NCBI GenBank assembly: GCA_027627225.1
Contig: JAPFQT010000376.1
Coordinates: forward strand, 70,001 to 134,000
Length of the DNA: 64,000 nt
Origin: Congeria kusceri
Lineage: Eukaryota; Mollusca; Bivalvia; Myida; Dreissenidae
Reading direction: 5' to 3'
The first letter of the stretch is position 1. The number at the start of each line of letters is the position of its first letter. This document shows, in pieces, positions 1 through 12,239 of this stretch. Made by a program: the position numbers and the translations under genes. The notes under the pieces are model-generated. The model worked only from the letters and a program-made list of their open reading frames with translations, was not told the origin of the DNA and did no database searches.

Positions 1-36
<36 letters not shown>
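1..36. repeat. TTA/ATT trinucleotide microsatellite
   Basis: The window opens inside a perfect run of a TTA/ATT trinucleotide. Its left edge lies outside the window, so its full length is unknown. Confidence 0.95.
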
Positions 37-37
<1 letters not shown>

Positions 38-54
38 AATAACGTTGCCATTGC

Positions 55-430
55 TAGATCAGTTTTTTTTTTCACCTTTGAGGGAAAGGTGGCGGGGCCC
101 TTCAGACGGGGTATTTTAGGGCAAACGGGATTTTTTTTTAAAGAAAAGCATTAAAACATTTTTATATTTTACTTTGTTATAAAACATTAATCAAATGTTG
201 TGCTACAAATGATAACTTAGATTACGCACAAACTTGGTTTGATAAAAAATTGCTGGGATTGTTTTACAAACATTCTCTATCTTGGTCAATTTTGTCCAAT
301 TTTGGTCAAGTTTTTTTTCAAAATAAAGCATACATTCTGAGGGAAATTTTAAGGTAAATATAGGGGGAAAATAAATACTTTTTAGCAGGGGAATGGGGCC
401 AAATTTCGTCCCCAAATTGGCCCTAAAAAA
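55..430. repeat. Interspersed repeat, copy 1 (second copy near 29212-29545)
   Basis: A diverged repeat. It shares the opening ggcgggGCCCttcagA / ggcaggGCCCattagA and the closing GGGGAATGgGGCC...CCCAAATTGG with 29212-29545. The short open frame inside it looks like chance and there is no coding signature. The family is not recognised. Confidence 0.55.
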
Positions 431-688
431 ACTGTAGATACTCAGCCGAACAAGTATTTTCCTTAAACATGTATATTAACTCAAAATGAAACTGGAGACT
501 TTTGCTGAGGTAATGTTTGGAGTATTTGCCAAGTCAAACCAACAAATGTTTGTTACCAACAGAAACGTTATTTCTTACAGTTTTTTTCATTTCTTATTTT
601 CGGAATGGAGCAGGAAGCATTTGTTAATGTAAACACACACACTTTAAGTTTGCAACACTGATCGAAGAGTTATATAGTTTAAAACGTA

Positions 689-2153
689 AAGGCCGGTTTC
701 CATGAAGCGGAAAACAAACGCGTTTTCGGCGGCTATATTCGTCACCGAACAAGCGCCGATTAAAATAATTCACTTCAGTCTATAATACATAAGGACGATT
801 CCAATAACGCGTTTTTCGGCGCTAAATATTGTCGGCGTTGAAGCGAATGTTTTAGCTTTTCGGCGCAGAAAATGCCATAGAGATTAAAAAATGACGCCAT
901 TTCCTCGATTTCCGAGTCAATCAACAACAACAGATCACATGTAAACCAACTTGAAATAAATATGAAGTTCAGTGTGTAAACATATGAGATTATAGAGCTT
1001 GTGAGCAGACATAAATGTCTTTGTGACTCCTTTTTGACGGAATATAAAGACCATACGTTACAGAAAAATATTTGGCGAGAAATAACCAAAGAGATGAACG
1101 AAGAATCCACGAGTTGTAAGTACCATGGCTGTTTTCTCAATAAAAGGTCAATAAACACACATGCTATTTTATCCTACAACCGCGTCGCGTTTCGGCTGCA
1201 TTGGAAACAGTTTTTAGACTGTTGGCGGAAGCCAACGGTCTTTTGAGAGTGTAATTTCCAAAACGGGTATCGAGGAAAACTACTTCTTTTCTTTGCAGGC
1301 TATTAGTCAATAAATCGAAACCAGAAAGGGTCCTTCTTCAAAACAGCAAAATTTTACACCCGTTTTCTTACATTTTAATTATTTAAAGATAATGTTTCTA
1401 CTATGTATTATAATGTGTATATTATGTGATTTATTACAATTGCACTTTGTAAAAAAAGGTCAGTTTGTACAAAATGTAACTTTAAACTAACGACACCCCT
1501 ACTTTTGCCATTAACTTGTATGTAACCGAAAAATTCACCTGAGTGTCCTGGAATAAGACCACCAAATTAATGCGCTACATAAATATTTTTGACTCGTTGC
1601 AAAAGTGTTTTTTGTTTGTTACTAATTCTCAATCTGATTATTTTGACAATAAATTACCGCAATTTATTAATTTTAAACAGTTCTATGGAAAAGCGAGAGC
1701 TTGCATCGTATGACCTACTTTTGACAAAGTAGGCTACGAACAAATCTTTCGCTACGAAGCACTAACAATCGGTGCGCCTAATTACTACGCTTCATCTGTT
1801 TTGCTGGCCCGTTGCAGATTAACTTGTTAACTGGCATGTATATTATTCCGTTTGCATAAGATAATTAGCTCAAAACATATTTTTTCGTTACTTGCAAATT
1901 AGTTTATATTATGATGTCGCATACCATTGAATAAGAAGCCACATTATAAAGTTTAATGGTGGGAAGTTGAACTTCATTCAAACAAATGTTTCCTTTTTCG
2001 CAAAAATGCACTCATGATTCACATGCTTTTAGTTTCTTTTGTCGCCAGCAGTCTTCCTACGCTAGCAGCGTTTTGATTCGGCACGTACTCGGCGCGCATT
2101 TCGACACAGATACCATCGGCGCCGAAAAAATAGGCTTCATGAAAACCCGGCTT
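689..2153. mobile_element. 1.46-kb non-autonomous element with terminal inverted repeats
   Basis: The left end AAGGCCGGTTTCCATGAAGC is answered at the right by GGCTTCATGAAAACCCGGCTT, an imperfect inverted repeat of about 20 bp. The interior repeats TTTCGGCG-type motifs near both ends. Small frames of 127 aa (minus) and 81 aa (plus) show no recognisable domain. A 177-bp element at 8017-8193 has similar ends. The transposon superfamily was not determined. Confidence 0.55.
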
Positions 2154-2371
2154 AACTGTCCAGTTTCTTTTTTAGTTACTAGTAGTATATTTTAAAATGT
2201 TTGTCTGATTTCCTTTTATTGACCACAACCTACAACCATAGGTCACAGGAAACTAAATGTATGCTAGTAGGCTAGTGAGGCAACATGCTCAGTATCAATG
2301 TCAATTAAATGTTCCACCTTTAGTTTAAACCTATTTATTTAAGCTCGAATGCATCGAAAGCCTTAAGCTAA

Positions 2372-2516
2372 TAGAGACCCTCTCGAGTACGTTTCCTGGG
2401 AAGAACCAGTACTTGGTGTCTTTATAAAGATCTTAAGAACGCTCCCTGAATGGGGATCGAACCCGGCACCTTTCGGTCGCAAGGCGAACACCATATCCAC
2501 TACACAATTGCGACCC
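2372..2516 (-). mobile_element. tRNA-derived SINE
   Basis: On the minus strand a tRNA-like head begins near 2516, with an A-box-like TGTGTAGTGGATA and a B box GGTTCGATCC. It is followed by a non-tRNA body containing TTCCCAGGAAACGTACTCGAG. The head does not fold as a clean functional tRNA, and the attached body marks it as a SINE. The body may be a conserved metazoan SINE domain, but the family was not verified. Confidence 0.65.
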
Positions 2517-3322
2517 TTTAACTTCTACTGAGACCAAATTCAAATGGAACCCATGATGATCTTTTCCATACCATACCTTAATTGTTACATGGTTACACTC
2601 CTATAGACTAACACAGACAACCTTCAGGGAACGTGTATGTTTGGTCGAGAGGCAGAAGCCAGGAAAAAAGCGAAAAGCTGAAAAACTATAGACGTTACCA
2701 CCCATGTAAATCATATGCAAATTAATCGGGTGTTTTATCCAATCACTGCACTTTGATATCACATGTTTAAAATGAATGTTAACCAATAGTTACAACAAAA
2801 AAACAACATGGTAAAGTTGGTGAATCTCGATTAATGGAAATGTTACCCCAAACCTAGATGGTGATGCGTTTAAAAGGAAGTGGCAAAAACTGGAAAACCT
2901 ATTGTACAGTTTAACAGAAACCTTTAGTTTTAGTTTAGTTCTAAATAATAATCAACGCTACTGCTACTGGAGGTACAAGTTAGATACCAGTACTGTAAAT
3001 AGTGGGAAAGGAAAGTGGCGAAAGACGCGAGGAGATTTTGCTACTTTACAATGGGACTCTATGGGAATCGGATTTACTGGTTTCTAACCTATATGCGAAT
3101 AAATGTCAGTCTGAGATATTAAATAATCTTCTGTACATATTTTATAGATCTATTTCCATTTTCAACAGTGGTCTATATAATTATTTAAGTACCTACCTGA
3201 TTTACAGTACCTCACACTTTTATGAAGATCAAACGAAGCAACGGATAACGAGACACTAAATCTTGATTACAGCCCTTTAATTCGGTTACACGTCTCGACC
3301 ATACAAACATTGTCGTAGGCTC
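2517..3322. other. No gene seen; upstream flank of the metallothionein gene
   Basis: AT-rich sequence with only short chance frames. It should contain the promoter and 5' UTR of the metallothionein gene at 3436, but no convincing TATA box or transcription start could be fixed by eye. Confidence 0.4.
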
Positions 3323-3329
3323 GTGTGCA
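3323..3329 (-). promoter_or_regulatory. Candidate metal response element core
   Basis: GTGTGCA reads TGCACAC on the minus strand and fits the MRE core TGCRCNC bound by MTF-1. It lies about 107 bp upstream of the metallothionein ATG, where such sites usually occur. Only one core was seen close to the gene, and a 7-bp match has a sizeable chance rate. Confidence 0.4.
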
Positions 3330-3435
3330 AAGAAACAATAAATACGCCAGCGTTCTCCATTTGAAATCACAGAACGACTTTGGTTATCGTAGACATTATT
3401 TCATCACGGTAAAGAGACATTCAGCAGCTTTCATC

Positions 3436-3463
3436 ATGAGTGACCCATGCAACTGCATTGAAA
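3436..3463 (+). CDS. MT: Metallothionein exon 1
   Basis: ATG through ATTGAAA, followed by the donor GTAAGT. It encodes the first nine residues including C5 and C7 and ends one base into codon 10. Confidence 0.92.
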
Positions 3464-4320
3464 GTAAGTACAGAATGTTTGCTGTTCTCTTGTTTGAGAG
3501 TTTCTATATGTACTTCGTGCTTACGAAAAGGGGGCGTGTTTGGTGATGATGCAATTTTTGGCGTAATTGAATTTCGCTTGTTAAAGTCGCGTTTAGTGTT
3601 AAACCACGTGATACAAACTTAGTTTTATTGTATTGTACAATAAAAATGCCAATATTATAACATTTACGTTCGTTAGAAAACAACCATTATTTATATTATT
3701 TTATTCGACCTTTATCACTTCATCATCGACATTATAATCGTATGATTGAAATTTAGAATTCAAGAATACTGAGTACATTTTAAAAATTCAAATGCGAAAG
3801 GTGAAATCGGGGAAAAATCATGAAAAGTAGATTTTAATGTGAACCTTGTTATTTTCAGCGGGCAACTGCACTTGCAGTGAGAACTGCGACTGCTCGTCCT
3901 GTAAATGTGGCGCCAGCTGCAAGTGTCCGGCTTCCGATTGCGGCTGCAAGTCGGGGGGCGACTGCAAATGTGGCGGTAGGTGGAGATTTCATTTTGTTGC
4001 TTGCTCGGAATTCTGCTGACACTATAGTACTGCGGTTGTGTGGACGGTTATAAAATGTTATTACTCGTTCAAATTGATTTTGAATCTGAACTATAGATTG
4101 TATATTATATTGTAACAAATCGAAGACATATATGCTTAAATATCTGGATTGGAGTTGAAGTCATGAAAGGAACATCTGCTGAGCAGATACATGTACTGTA
4201 GATAAAAATGTTGGACAAAATGATGAGAAGGTGATCGATAATTGATTATTTATTGCAGACGACTGTGGATGCACGGGACCAGATTCGTGCTCGTGCGACA
4301 GCAGCTGCTCGTGCAAGTGA
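3436..4320 (+). CDS. MT: Metallothionein (three exons, 68 aa)
   Basis: A small cytosolic cysteine-rich protein that binds and buffers zinc, copper and cadmium through thiolate clusters. CDS exons are 3436-3463, 3859-3975 and 4259-4320, with GT-AG introns of 395 and 283 bp, and the joined frame (207 nt) ends in TGA. The protein starts MSDPCNCIE, has 20 cysteines mostly as CxC (for example C5/C7, C19/C21, C30/C32, C65/C67), has no aromatic residue or histidine, and ends in CSCK. Length, Cys spacing, the N-terminal motif and the three-exon structure match bivalve metallothioneins; many of those have 21 Cys, one more than here. A candidate metal response element sits 107 bp upstream and a polyadenylation signal about 600 bp downstream. 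Identification is firm; the isoform class is not assigned. Confidence 0.93.
3859..3975 (+). CDS. MT: Metallothionein exon 2
   Basis: Acceptor TTTTCAG precedes it and donor GTAGGT follows. It encodes residues 10-48 with twelve cysteines, the bulk of the metal-binding domain. Confidence 0.93.
4259..4320 (+). CDS. MT: Metallothionein exon 3
   Basis: Acceptor TATTGCAG precedes it. It encodes residues 49-68 with six cysteines and ends CSCK followed by TGA. Confidence 0.92.
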
Positions 4321-4916
4321 TGGGATGACGTCATCCAGTTACAGCGGCGCACGTCGAGGTTGATGATGACGTCATTTGTTGATATTTGACGTTACACACT
4401 TCGCCGCTGTATACCTTCAGATTTCCGATGGTGGTTTAGGAATTTTCATCAGAATATTGATGGAATTGACCTGAATTATTTGGTATTATAATTGTATCTC
4501 GACATCATTTTCAATCCCTTATATTATTTATCTTGATTATTTTTGATTACTGAACAAATACATAATAGCCAATGTTATATTTTTATATCTTACATTTCAG
4601 AATTGTTGATATATTTACTTAGAAACAAAACGTTGTATTAATTCACATCTGCTGTTGTTAAACCTCGCCCTATCGATTTAATGTTTGTACCCTTTATTAG
4701 CATTATGTAACATGTAATTTCATTTTGTTGACAAATCTTGGTGGCATTTTACAACCTGAGGCGAGTCTTTCTATCAAGACGCGGAATGTCAACATTTCCC
4801 TGTAGCTGTGTGACTAACTGGTTCAATATTTGCAGTTAAAGCTGTATTTTAAACCGACATCTTGTCACTTAAACATTTGTATGTTTTTTTTGTGCATAAT
4901 TGTCATTTACACAAGA

Positions 4917-4922
4917 AATAAA
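4917..4922 (+). promoter_or_regulatory. Candidate polyadenylation signal of the metallothionein gene
   Basis: AATAAA about 597 bp after the stop codon, followed by a T- and G-rich stretch. It would give a 3' UTR of roughly 0.6 kb. Confidence 0.45.
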
Positions 4923-4977
4923 ACGCACATAAAATACAATTCTTTGTTGTCTTTTTGGTGTTTTGCAAAAGATTTGC

Positions 4978-5114
4978 GATTAGCAGTGATCTTCATGGGC
5001 TAAATAAAGTGATTAGCAGTGATCTTCATGGGCTAAATAAAGCGATTAGCAGTGATCTTCATGGGCTAAAAAATGATTTGGGATTAGCAGTGATCTTCAT
5101 GGGCTAAATAAAAC
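4978..5114. repeat. Four-copy tandem repeat, 30-38 bp unit
   Basis: GATTAGCAGTGATCTTCATG followed by GGCTAAA occurs four times with variable spacers. It lies just after the metallothionein polyadenylation signal. Confidence 0.9.
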
Positions 5115-5121
5115 GTTGACC

Positions 5122-5382
5122 TGGGTCCGTATTCCAAAAACATCTTCAGTTGATCTTAAAATATTTTTACTCTAGTTCCAATTTTTGTAAGGTAATATAT
5201 TTACAACTTCACAAATTAATGATTCCAATTACCGTTAAGTAAATATTAGTTAATAATAAGTTGATAACTAGTGAACAATTAGCAGAATTTCATGTATATA
5301 TGGAATAAAATGCTTAAGAAAAATTATGATTTTAAGGTTAAGGATAAGATTTTACATAAAATGTTTCTGGAATACGACCCCT
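5122..5382. mobile_element. MITE with GGGTCCGTATTCC ends
   Basis: The left end GGGTCCGTATTCCAAAAACA pairs with the right end TGTTTCTGGAATACGACCCC. The interior is AT-rich, with TTAAG motifs near both ends, and has no coding potential. The ends resemble other TATTCACAAAGC-type elements in this window. Confidence 0.65.
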
Positions 5383-5385
5383 GTT

Positions 5386-8016
5386 TGTAGCCATCGGTTG
5401 AGTACGAATCCGCTAGCATGGCAGGTGTTCCAATGCTCTAGCCTGTCCCCCTTAAGTGTAAGTTTGAGCCGCTATGTGCACTAACTGGTCTTCAGTCGAA
5501 ACTAGCCATCGGTAATCAGCAGGGGATGCGTTTCAAACCGACCAGGCACTAACCGAGTGATGGGGTATGGCATATAGCGTATATCTTGTACTCTAATCGT
5601 CTTCGATAGTTACATATATGCGAATGATGAAGAACTTCACGTATAAACGTCATGAACTAGTTTTTCCAGCACATGGACAGCTTGTTTTTTTCATTCTTCA
5701 ACTGAACATCGTAGATTTGATATCTTTTAAGAAATGTACGTTGGTTCATATAAAGTCGTGAAGGTGAACATTTAAAAGTAAACTAATTTAATTTAGAATA
5801 ACCACTGTTTATATCACCGCCTAATGTTTATATCGTATATTTATAGAAAGCCAAGGCCGTCTGTATTAACTTGTATCTAGGACGCGAACGTGAAGTTAGC
5901 TGTTGATGCAGCAATAGTCAATGCCCCATTCCCTGTCGACTGCATAAGACCGTCACAGTACGCTGTCTGGATCGATAACATTGGGTGTTTATAGTTTTGC
6001 TACCGAATGATTATCTTCTATTTTACCAGAACAATATACATGTTGTACATGTTATACTTCTTTTATCACTGTACATTCTCTGCTTAACAAAACATGGGCA
6101 CTACAAAGTAAAAAAAACACAATAAAATGTTATATGACCAATTGTCACATGCGATATATCGATATTCATTTGAAACGAGACTAAATGACATATTAGGATA
6201 ACAATTAACAAATAAGCTTTGTGGTTTGCATACAATGTACATCAACGTACTATACTCGTATTATAGTCACATGCGATATTGATTTTCATTGAATCCAGGC
6301 TAGACCTGCATATTAGAATACAAATATATTCTCGTATGAAGCATTACAGTTTGCGAACATCACTTATATCAGAAGCTTTACAAAAACTGGATGCATACGG
6401 ATACCTAATTTCCTTCGTTACACTGTCATATCGAAGTTTAATTTGCCAGGCTCACTCAGCAAATAACTCGGAAATTATGAATACATGTACAGAGGCCAAC
6501 AGTTTAGATAATGGCTTTGTTGTAACGTTATGGGTTTACTGGACTAAACGAAGTGCTCGGAGTTTGTGCGTTTCTTCTCGCTGAAGTTTCGTTATGCGAG
6601 GACCGCGGGTGTGTCCCCTCACTCTTCCGAATAAACATATATTATTATTTCAAATACACATAAACAAAGGAGGAATTATGAAGTACGTACATCAGATGAA
6701 ATTATAGTAACATTTTCCAATTATTTCATGTGTTACTGATTTCTTTATAAGTTTGATGTGGTCTTATGGTGTGGATGAAGCCCACCTGTCCGGTATGGAG
6801 ACTACTAACCTCGTAACAATATATGAGTACGAAGCACACACACCGTGGTAGAAAATCGCTGTGTTTAATATGTTCATGGTTGTTCGGATACGTAGATCTC
6901 TTTAGGCAACATGTTAGTAGCTTTGAAGTGTCATAATGTTGCATTTTTGTTTTTAGTGCAACGAATGCATTCTTTAGTGGTTTCAAAGTACTGCCTCAAA
7001 TTTCCTCTCCACAAAAATACACAGGCCTCCTATAAAACTGGCATTGTAAAACTAGCGCTTCTTCTATTTAAAAAATGCGATGATCACAGTTTTCGCGTCG
7101 TAATTTACAAACGACATCAATTCCTTACTTCAGGTAACTAATTTCGAGTTGCAATGCTGTATTACCTCTGCCAAAGACGTTATGTTTCATCAGCGTTGTT
7201 TTGTCTGTCTGTTTGCAATTTCCATGTCTAACTTACTTTCATTCCGGTCTCTAAGGGAAATAACTCGCAACAATATGAACGGATGTGCACGAAACTGTCC
7301 CGGAAGGTTGGAGCTGTAGACCGAGCACTTAAATGCTATATATGTCGCTATAATGCTGGCCAAACTGGATTAATTGAATCTTTGCGCAGTTCTGCATTAT
7401 TTATATTAAGCAAAATAATAGGTACAAGTTGATTACATTTAATATATAAAAGAAAACATAAGTTATTGATATTGTATATCTTTAGAAGATAAAAATATAT
7501 TGAAATAATGCTATTGCTATGATGGAGATGACACCACTAAAATCTGGTGTAATTGGACGCGAAACACTTTGTTACATCATAAAAATACATATGCATCTAA
7601 TTTAAACACTTTTCATGCCTACGCTAACCACAAAACACAAAACTGGACATTTAAAAAAAATCGGAGGCTAGACAAACTGCGTTCAGCCCGTTTAGCCTGC
7701 TGTCGTATTGGGCACACTGGCCCGCATTTAAATATTTCCCTTTGAGCACATGATAAGATGTTGGTGGTGATGCGGCCACCCTCTGGATCCAGAAACTTTG
7801 TAGAAGAACCTTTACTGTTGGGTGATAGGGCAATTTTGCTGCCGTGTCAGAGGTATGCGCTTTCTACTTCAACAGGTTTGACTCGTTTAAAACAAACCTT
7901 GCAGAATGAGCGAACATTTGCTTATTGCCAAGTGCTGCAATTGTGCTAGTAAAATTAGAAAATATTGGCACGAAAAAGGAACACCGTATCAAACTTTTCA
8001 GTATAAACAACTGAAT
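5386..8016. other. No gene seen
   Basis: No frame here has homologue-like composition or supportable splice structure. A diverged local duplication starts GTCACATGCGATAT at 6145 and again at 6266. Short frames of up to 101 aa are typical of chance. Confidence 0.4.
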
Positions 8017-8193
8017 AAGGCCGCGTTTCCATTAAAAATGAGAATGCTGGTCTTATTTTGACATTTTGTAAGCCAGAATCAAAAAGAAAGACAATACTAA
8101 ATACATGGATACGGGTGCATGTAAACGTGCTTCCGAATAAATAATTTGCGGATAAATATACACGGACACGGACTCATGGAAACACAGCCTAAA
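8017..8193. mobile_element. 177-bp MITE with GGCCGCGTTTCCAT ends
   Basis: AAGGCCGCGTTTCCATTAAA at the left is opposed by CATGGAAACACAGCCTAAA at the right. The ends resemble those of the 689-2153 element, so it may be a short relative. Confidence 0.45.
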
Positions 8194-8538
8194 GCTATAT
8201 TCTGACACAATCACTAACACGGTATCGTCTCCACGTTGCCTGTCGAAGGACCCGTCGCACTTTGATGTACAATATACTAGTACTTTAATAGGAACGCTCC
8301 GGTATCCATTTCCGGTCTGGATCATTATGCAAGCTCGCAATACTTAAATCACTTGATACAAGCAGCTAAAAGCATTGCACATATTTCCGTCATTGCGAAA
8401 TTATAGTTAAAATTTTAGTCCACGAAAAATTGAACATTCCCTATGACGTAACAACATAGCAATACATGTGCATCCGCGTTTATAAACCAGATGCATGTAC
8501 AGATGTAACATAGAACTGCCACTGTCAGGGCGCAAATA

Positions 8539-8553
8539 CCCCCCCCCCCCCCC
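8539..8553. repeat. Poly-C tract
   Basis: A run of 15 C. Its length may be unreliable in an assembly. Confidence 0.85.
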
Positions 8554-8627
8554 TGCGTGCCGCTTTGTCACTAGGATATTGATACAAGCACCATGATGTG
8601 GTTTTGAGGTGTAAAGCGTATTAGTTT

Positions 8628-9000
8628 AACTGGGAAACTGACAAAGGGGAATAACTCCGTAAATAATGCAGCTAGAGTTATAATTCGTGTGCATTGCACT
8701 CAAACTATCTATCCATGTATGAAGTTTGAGGTCAATCCCTTCAGTAGTTTTGACAAAATGGCCGAACAAGGAAAGTAACAAAGGGGAATAACTCCATAAA
8801 TAATGCAGCTTAGTGTTTATAAATCTTGTGCACTGCACTCTGCCTAACAAACACCTATCCAGTTGACATCTAAAAGGGGTTCAAAGTTATGCCCCTGACA
8901 AAAAACCCGACAGACAGACAGACAGACCGACCGACCGACAGACAGACAGACAAGCTGATTCCAGTATACCACCCTTACAACTTTGTTGTGCGGAGGTACA
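8628..9000. repeat. Decayed tandem repeat with GGGGAATAACTCC units
   Basis: Two units about 120 bp apart share ACAAAGGGGAATAACTCC and TGCACTGCACTC-like text, then a GACA/GACC tetranucleotide run at 8911-8952. The text resembles 53030-53402, so this is an interspersed family. Confidence 0.6.
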
Positions 9001-9859
9001 AAAAGCTGGGATTTTTCGGCTTTAAAGGATAAACTGCGAGTATATCCGCATTCCACTACACACATGTATATACAAAATATATAATTTATATAAACTGTTT
9101 CATATCGTCCTTGTGTTCAATAACAACATTTAATTTACTACACAAAAATCGACTAGCGACAAACAGTTTAAAGATTGTGAAATAACCCAAGCTGAACGGG
9201 ATACAACTGCCCGACTTTGGTTTAAATCTTTTTGCAGTGTTTTTTTTAATTTACACTATATTTAACACATCTTTTTGTCAGCGTGTCAAGAATGAAATTT
9301 TACCTACATGTTTTCATTATTTTTACCATTGAGGTTGAGTGCAGGATGCATAGAATTTGTAAAATACAGTTTAAATGATATGTTTTGGTATCATTTTAAA
9401 GGTATATATGTAAGCAATAAGGAAAAAAGGCTGTTTTAGTGCAATACTTTGTCTAGTGGTTCCCAGCTTCATAACTTTTGGCCCATGTATTCATGCGCAA
9501 AATGGCAGCCTCCATGCCCGTCAAAACCGGTGTGTTTTTTCAAAGGTAAATATTTTGAGTTACAACGCATAAAAATTTTTGACATGCTGTTTTTTTCAAA
9601 AGGTTATGGCCTTATCTTTCCAACAATCTATGGTGATATATTGGAAAGTTGCTTGGTCAAGGTGAAAATTGAGATCAAACTTTGAATATTTTATATGTAA
9701 CAAAGAAGGCATTTATTTGCGCATGCGTAACCTCATTATTTATTTACTGTATATAGGTTACAATACACTAATTACAATTAATAAATATATATCTGTATAA
9801 GGCATTAATTTCCAGTCAATGGTTAAAAGTTCATAAAGCATTATAATAATCAAAAACAC

Positions 9860-10812
9860 ACGTATACCATGTATTGCCAAACAAATTAGTTAAAAAAAGA
9901 TCCATAAAAATATCTACATTCTATTTTGGCAATTGATACGTTGTTTACGTAAACACGAAACATGAGAGGCTACACAGGTACCCTGTTTAAAGTCCAATAT
10001 TTCCCAAACAAGTTCAGTGACCCATTCTTTTTATTAATGTTTTAGTGTCAGTATACATTGGTGCATGTATGTGCGAACATCTAAGAAAATCTGTCGTTTG
10101 GAACAAAAGATATTGATGCATAATAAATGACGTGTCAGAAGGTTTTATTAGTACCCATTTGACCTACTTCAATGTCCAGTCAGATTCGCTATTTTAACAG
10201 TAAATGTAGATGAAGCTTTTTTTATTACCAAAATACACTTGTATATTGCCAAACAAGACATGTTAAAAGATATCATTTGAAAGAACCACAACCTTGTTTG
10301 AAAAAAAAGCTTTCCTATATACTTAAAACATTTTTAAAAAATCCAAACTGAAAAAAAGGGCTTCGACAGGCACCGTATTCAAAACATAATATTTCTGGAA
10401 AAACGCTAGTGACCCCTATTTTGTAACGCTGTTTTAGTTTCAGTATACAATGACACATGTATATGGAATTTTTTAACAAAATATGTCGTTTGGAACAAAA
10501 GATATTCGTATATTTGATTATTTATTTATGTTTTCAAAGGCATATTACATGCATATTTAACCTCATTAAGCGTCCATTAAGTCATTATTTAAATGGTAAC
10601 TATAGATAAAGCGCGATTTATCATTAATCTGCACTTGTATATTGCCACGCGAAACATTTAAAAAAGATGCATTTAAAAAATCTCAGTCCTTGATTGAACA
10701 TGAACGCTTTATATAATTGAACACTGCTAGTCACTGAAAAAAGGCTTCGATAGGTACCGTATTTAAACCCCAATATTTCCGGAACAAGGCCGGTGACCCC
10801 TATTTGTTTGCC
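9860..10812. repeat. Tandem repeat of about 370 bp, three diverged copies
   Basis: Each copy has TATTGCCA, then a CAATATTTCC-like block, GTGACCC, GTTTTAGT, and CTGTCGTTTGGAACAAAAGA or a close variant. Copies start near 9866, 10240 and 10626. The third breaks off near 10812 and resumes near 12165 with TAAGACTGTTTTAG, so the element between is a later insertion. Confidence 0.65.
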
Positions 10813-12165
10813 CCTGAAGGAGGGCATATAGTAGTCGCACCGTCCGTCCGTGGGTGGGTGCGTGGGTGGGTCCGTCCGTCCAGACTTCGTTTCCGTTCTG
10901 TAACTGTTTAATGCCTGGATGGATTTTAATATAACTTCAGATTATTATTCCCCATGACTAGACGATGTGTCGCGTGCCCATGCTCTTCGGTCAAAGTCAC
11001 AATTCAAGGTCAAAGGTCATGAATTTTCGTTTCCGCTCCATAATTTCTAAACGCCGGGATGTATTTTAATATAACTTCAGATTATTATTCCACATGACCA
11101 GACGATGTGTCGGGTACAACTCCCATGCTCGTCGGTCAAAGGTCAAGGTCACAATTCAAGGTCAAAGGTCATGAATTTTCGTTTCCGCTCCAAAACTTCT
11201 AACTGCCTGGATGGATTTTAATATAACTTCAGATTATTATTCCACATGACCAGACGATGTGTCGCGTTCAACTCCCATGCTCGTCGGTCAAAGGTCAAGG
11301 TCACAATTCAAGGTCAAAGGCCATGCATTTTCGTTTCCGCTCCAAAACTTCTAAATGCCTGGAAGGATTTTAATATAACTTCAGATTATTATTCCCCATG
11401 ATTAGACAATGTGTCGCGTACAACTCCCATGATCGTCGGTCAAAGGTCAAGGTCACAATTCAAGGTCAAAGGGCATGAATTTTTGTTTCCACTTCATAGC
11501 TTCTAATTGTCTGGAGGGATTTAAATGTTACTTTAGATTATTATTCTCTATGACCAGACAATGTGTCGCATACAACTCCCATGCTCGTCGGTCAAAGGTC
11601 AAGGTCACAATTCAAGGTCAAAGGTCAAGGATGTCTGTTTCTCCACTATAACTTCTAAATGTCTGGAAGGATTTTAATATTACTTCAGATTATTATTTCC
11701 CATGACCAGGCGATGTGTGGTGTACAACTCCCATGGTCCTCGGTCAAAGGTCAAGGTCACAATTTAAGGTCAAATGTCAAGGAATTTTCTTTCTGCTCTA
11801 TATCTTCCAAAAGCCTTGAAGGATTTTAATATTACTTCAGATTATTTTTTCCCATGATCAGATGTGTCGCATACCACTTGCATGCTCCTCGGTCAAGGTC
11901 TGTGGGTCCAAGGTTACACTTAAAAGGTCAAATATTAGAATGAACTTTTTGTAGGAAGCCTCATTTTTGCCAACATGTAAGGAATGTAATAACTTGGTGG
12001 GAATGAAGATCATTATGAGGCAGTGTGTCACAACAATAAGCAGTTGTGTTGCTGAAATCTCAAGATATTTGTCCAGGGCATAATATTGTACTCTGACATT
12101 GTTTTGCCTTCCTCTGACGAGCATATGCTTCGGCGGCATATGTCACATCCTGTGAGAAGCCTCGT
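10813..12165. mobile_element. Inserted element built on a 152-bp satellite rich in AGGTCA
   Basis: It interrupts the third copy of the preceding repeat, which fixes its edges approximately. It begins GCCCCTGAAGGAGGGCATAT and ends near GGCGGCATATGTCACATCC. Between are about seven units: GATGTGTCG-type landmarks fall at 10961, 11101, 11253, 11405, 11557, 11709 and 11861, giving a 152-bp period. Most units carry TCAAAGGTCAAGGTCA and TCAAGGTCAAAGGTCA. No coding potential. Confidence 0.7.
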
Positions 12166-12239
12166 TTAAGACTGTTTTAGTTTTAGGATACATTGAAACA
12201 TGTTTGTGCAAATTTTTAAGAAAATCTGTCGTTGGAAAA

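Noticed and set aside
775..1158. 127-aa minus-strand frame
   Set aside because: It lies inside an inverted-repeat element, has no recognisable domain, and overlaps another chance frame on the plus strand.
2092..2098. Second metal response element core (GCGCGCA)
   Set aside because: It lies 1.3 kb upstream of the metallothionein ATG, inside a transposable element; the match is short and the location unlikely.
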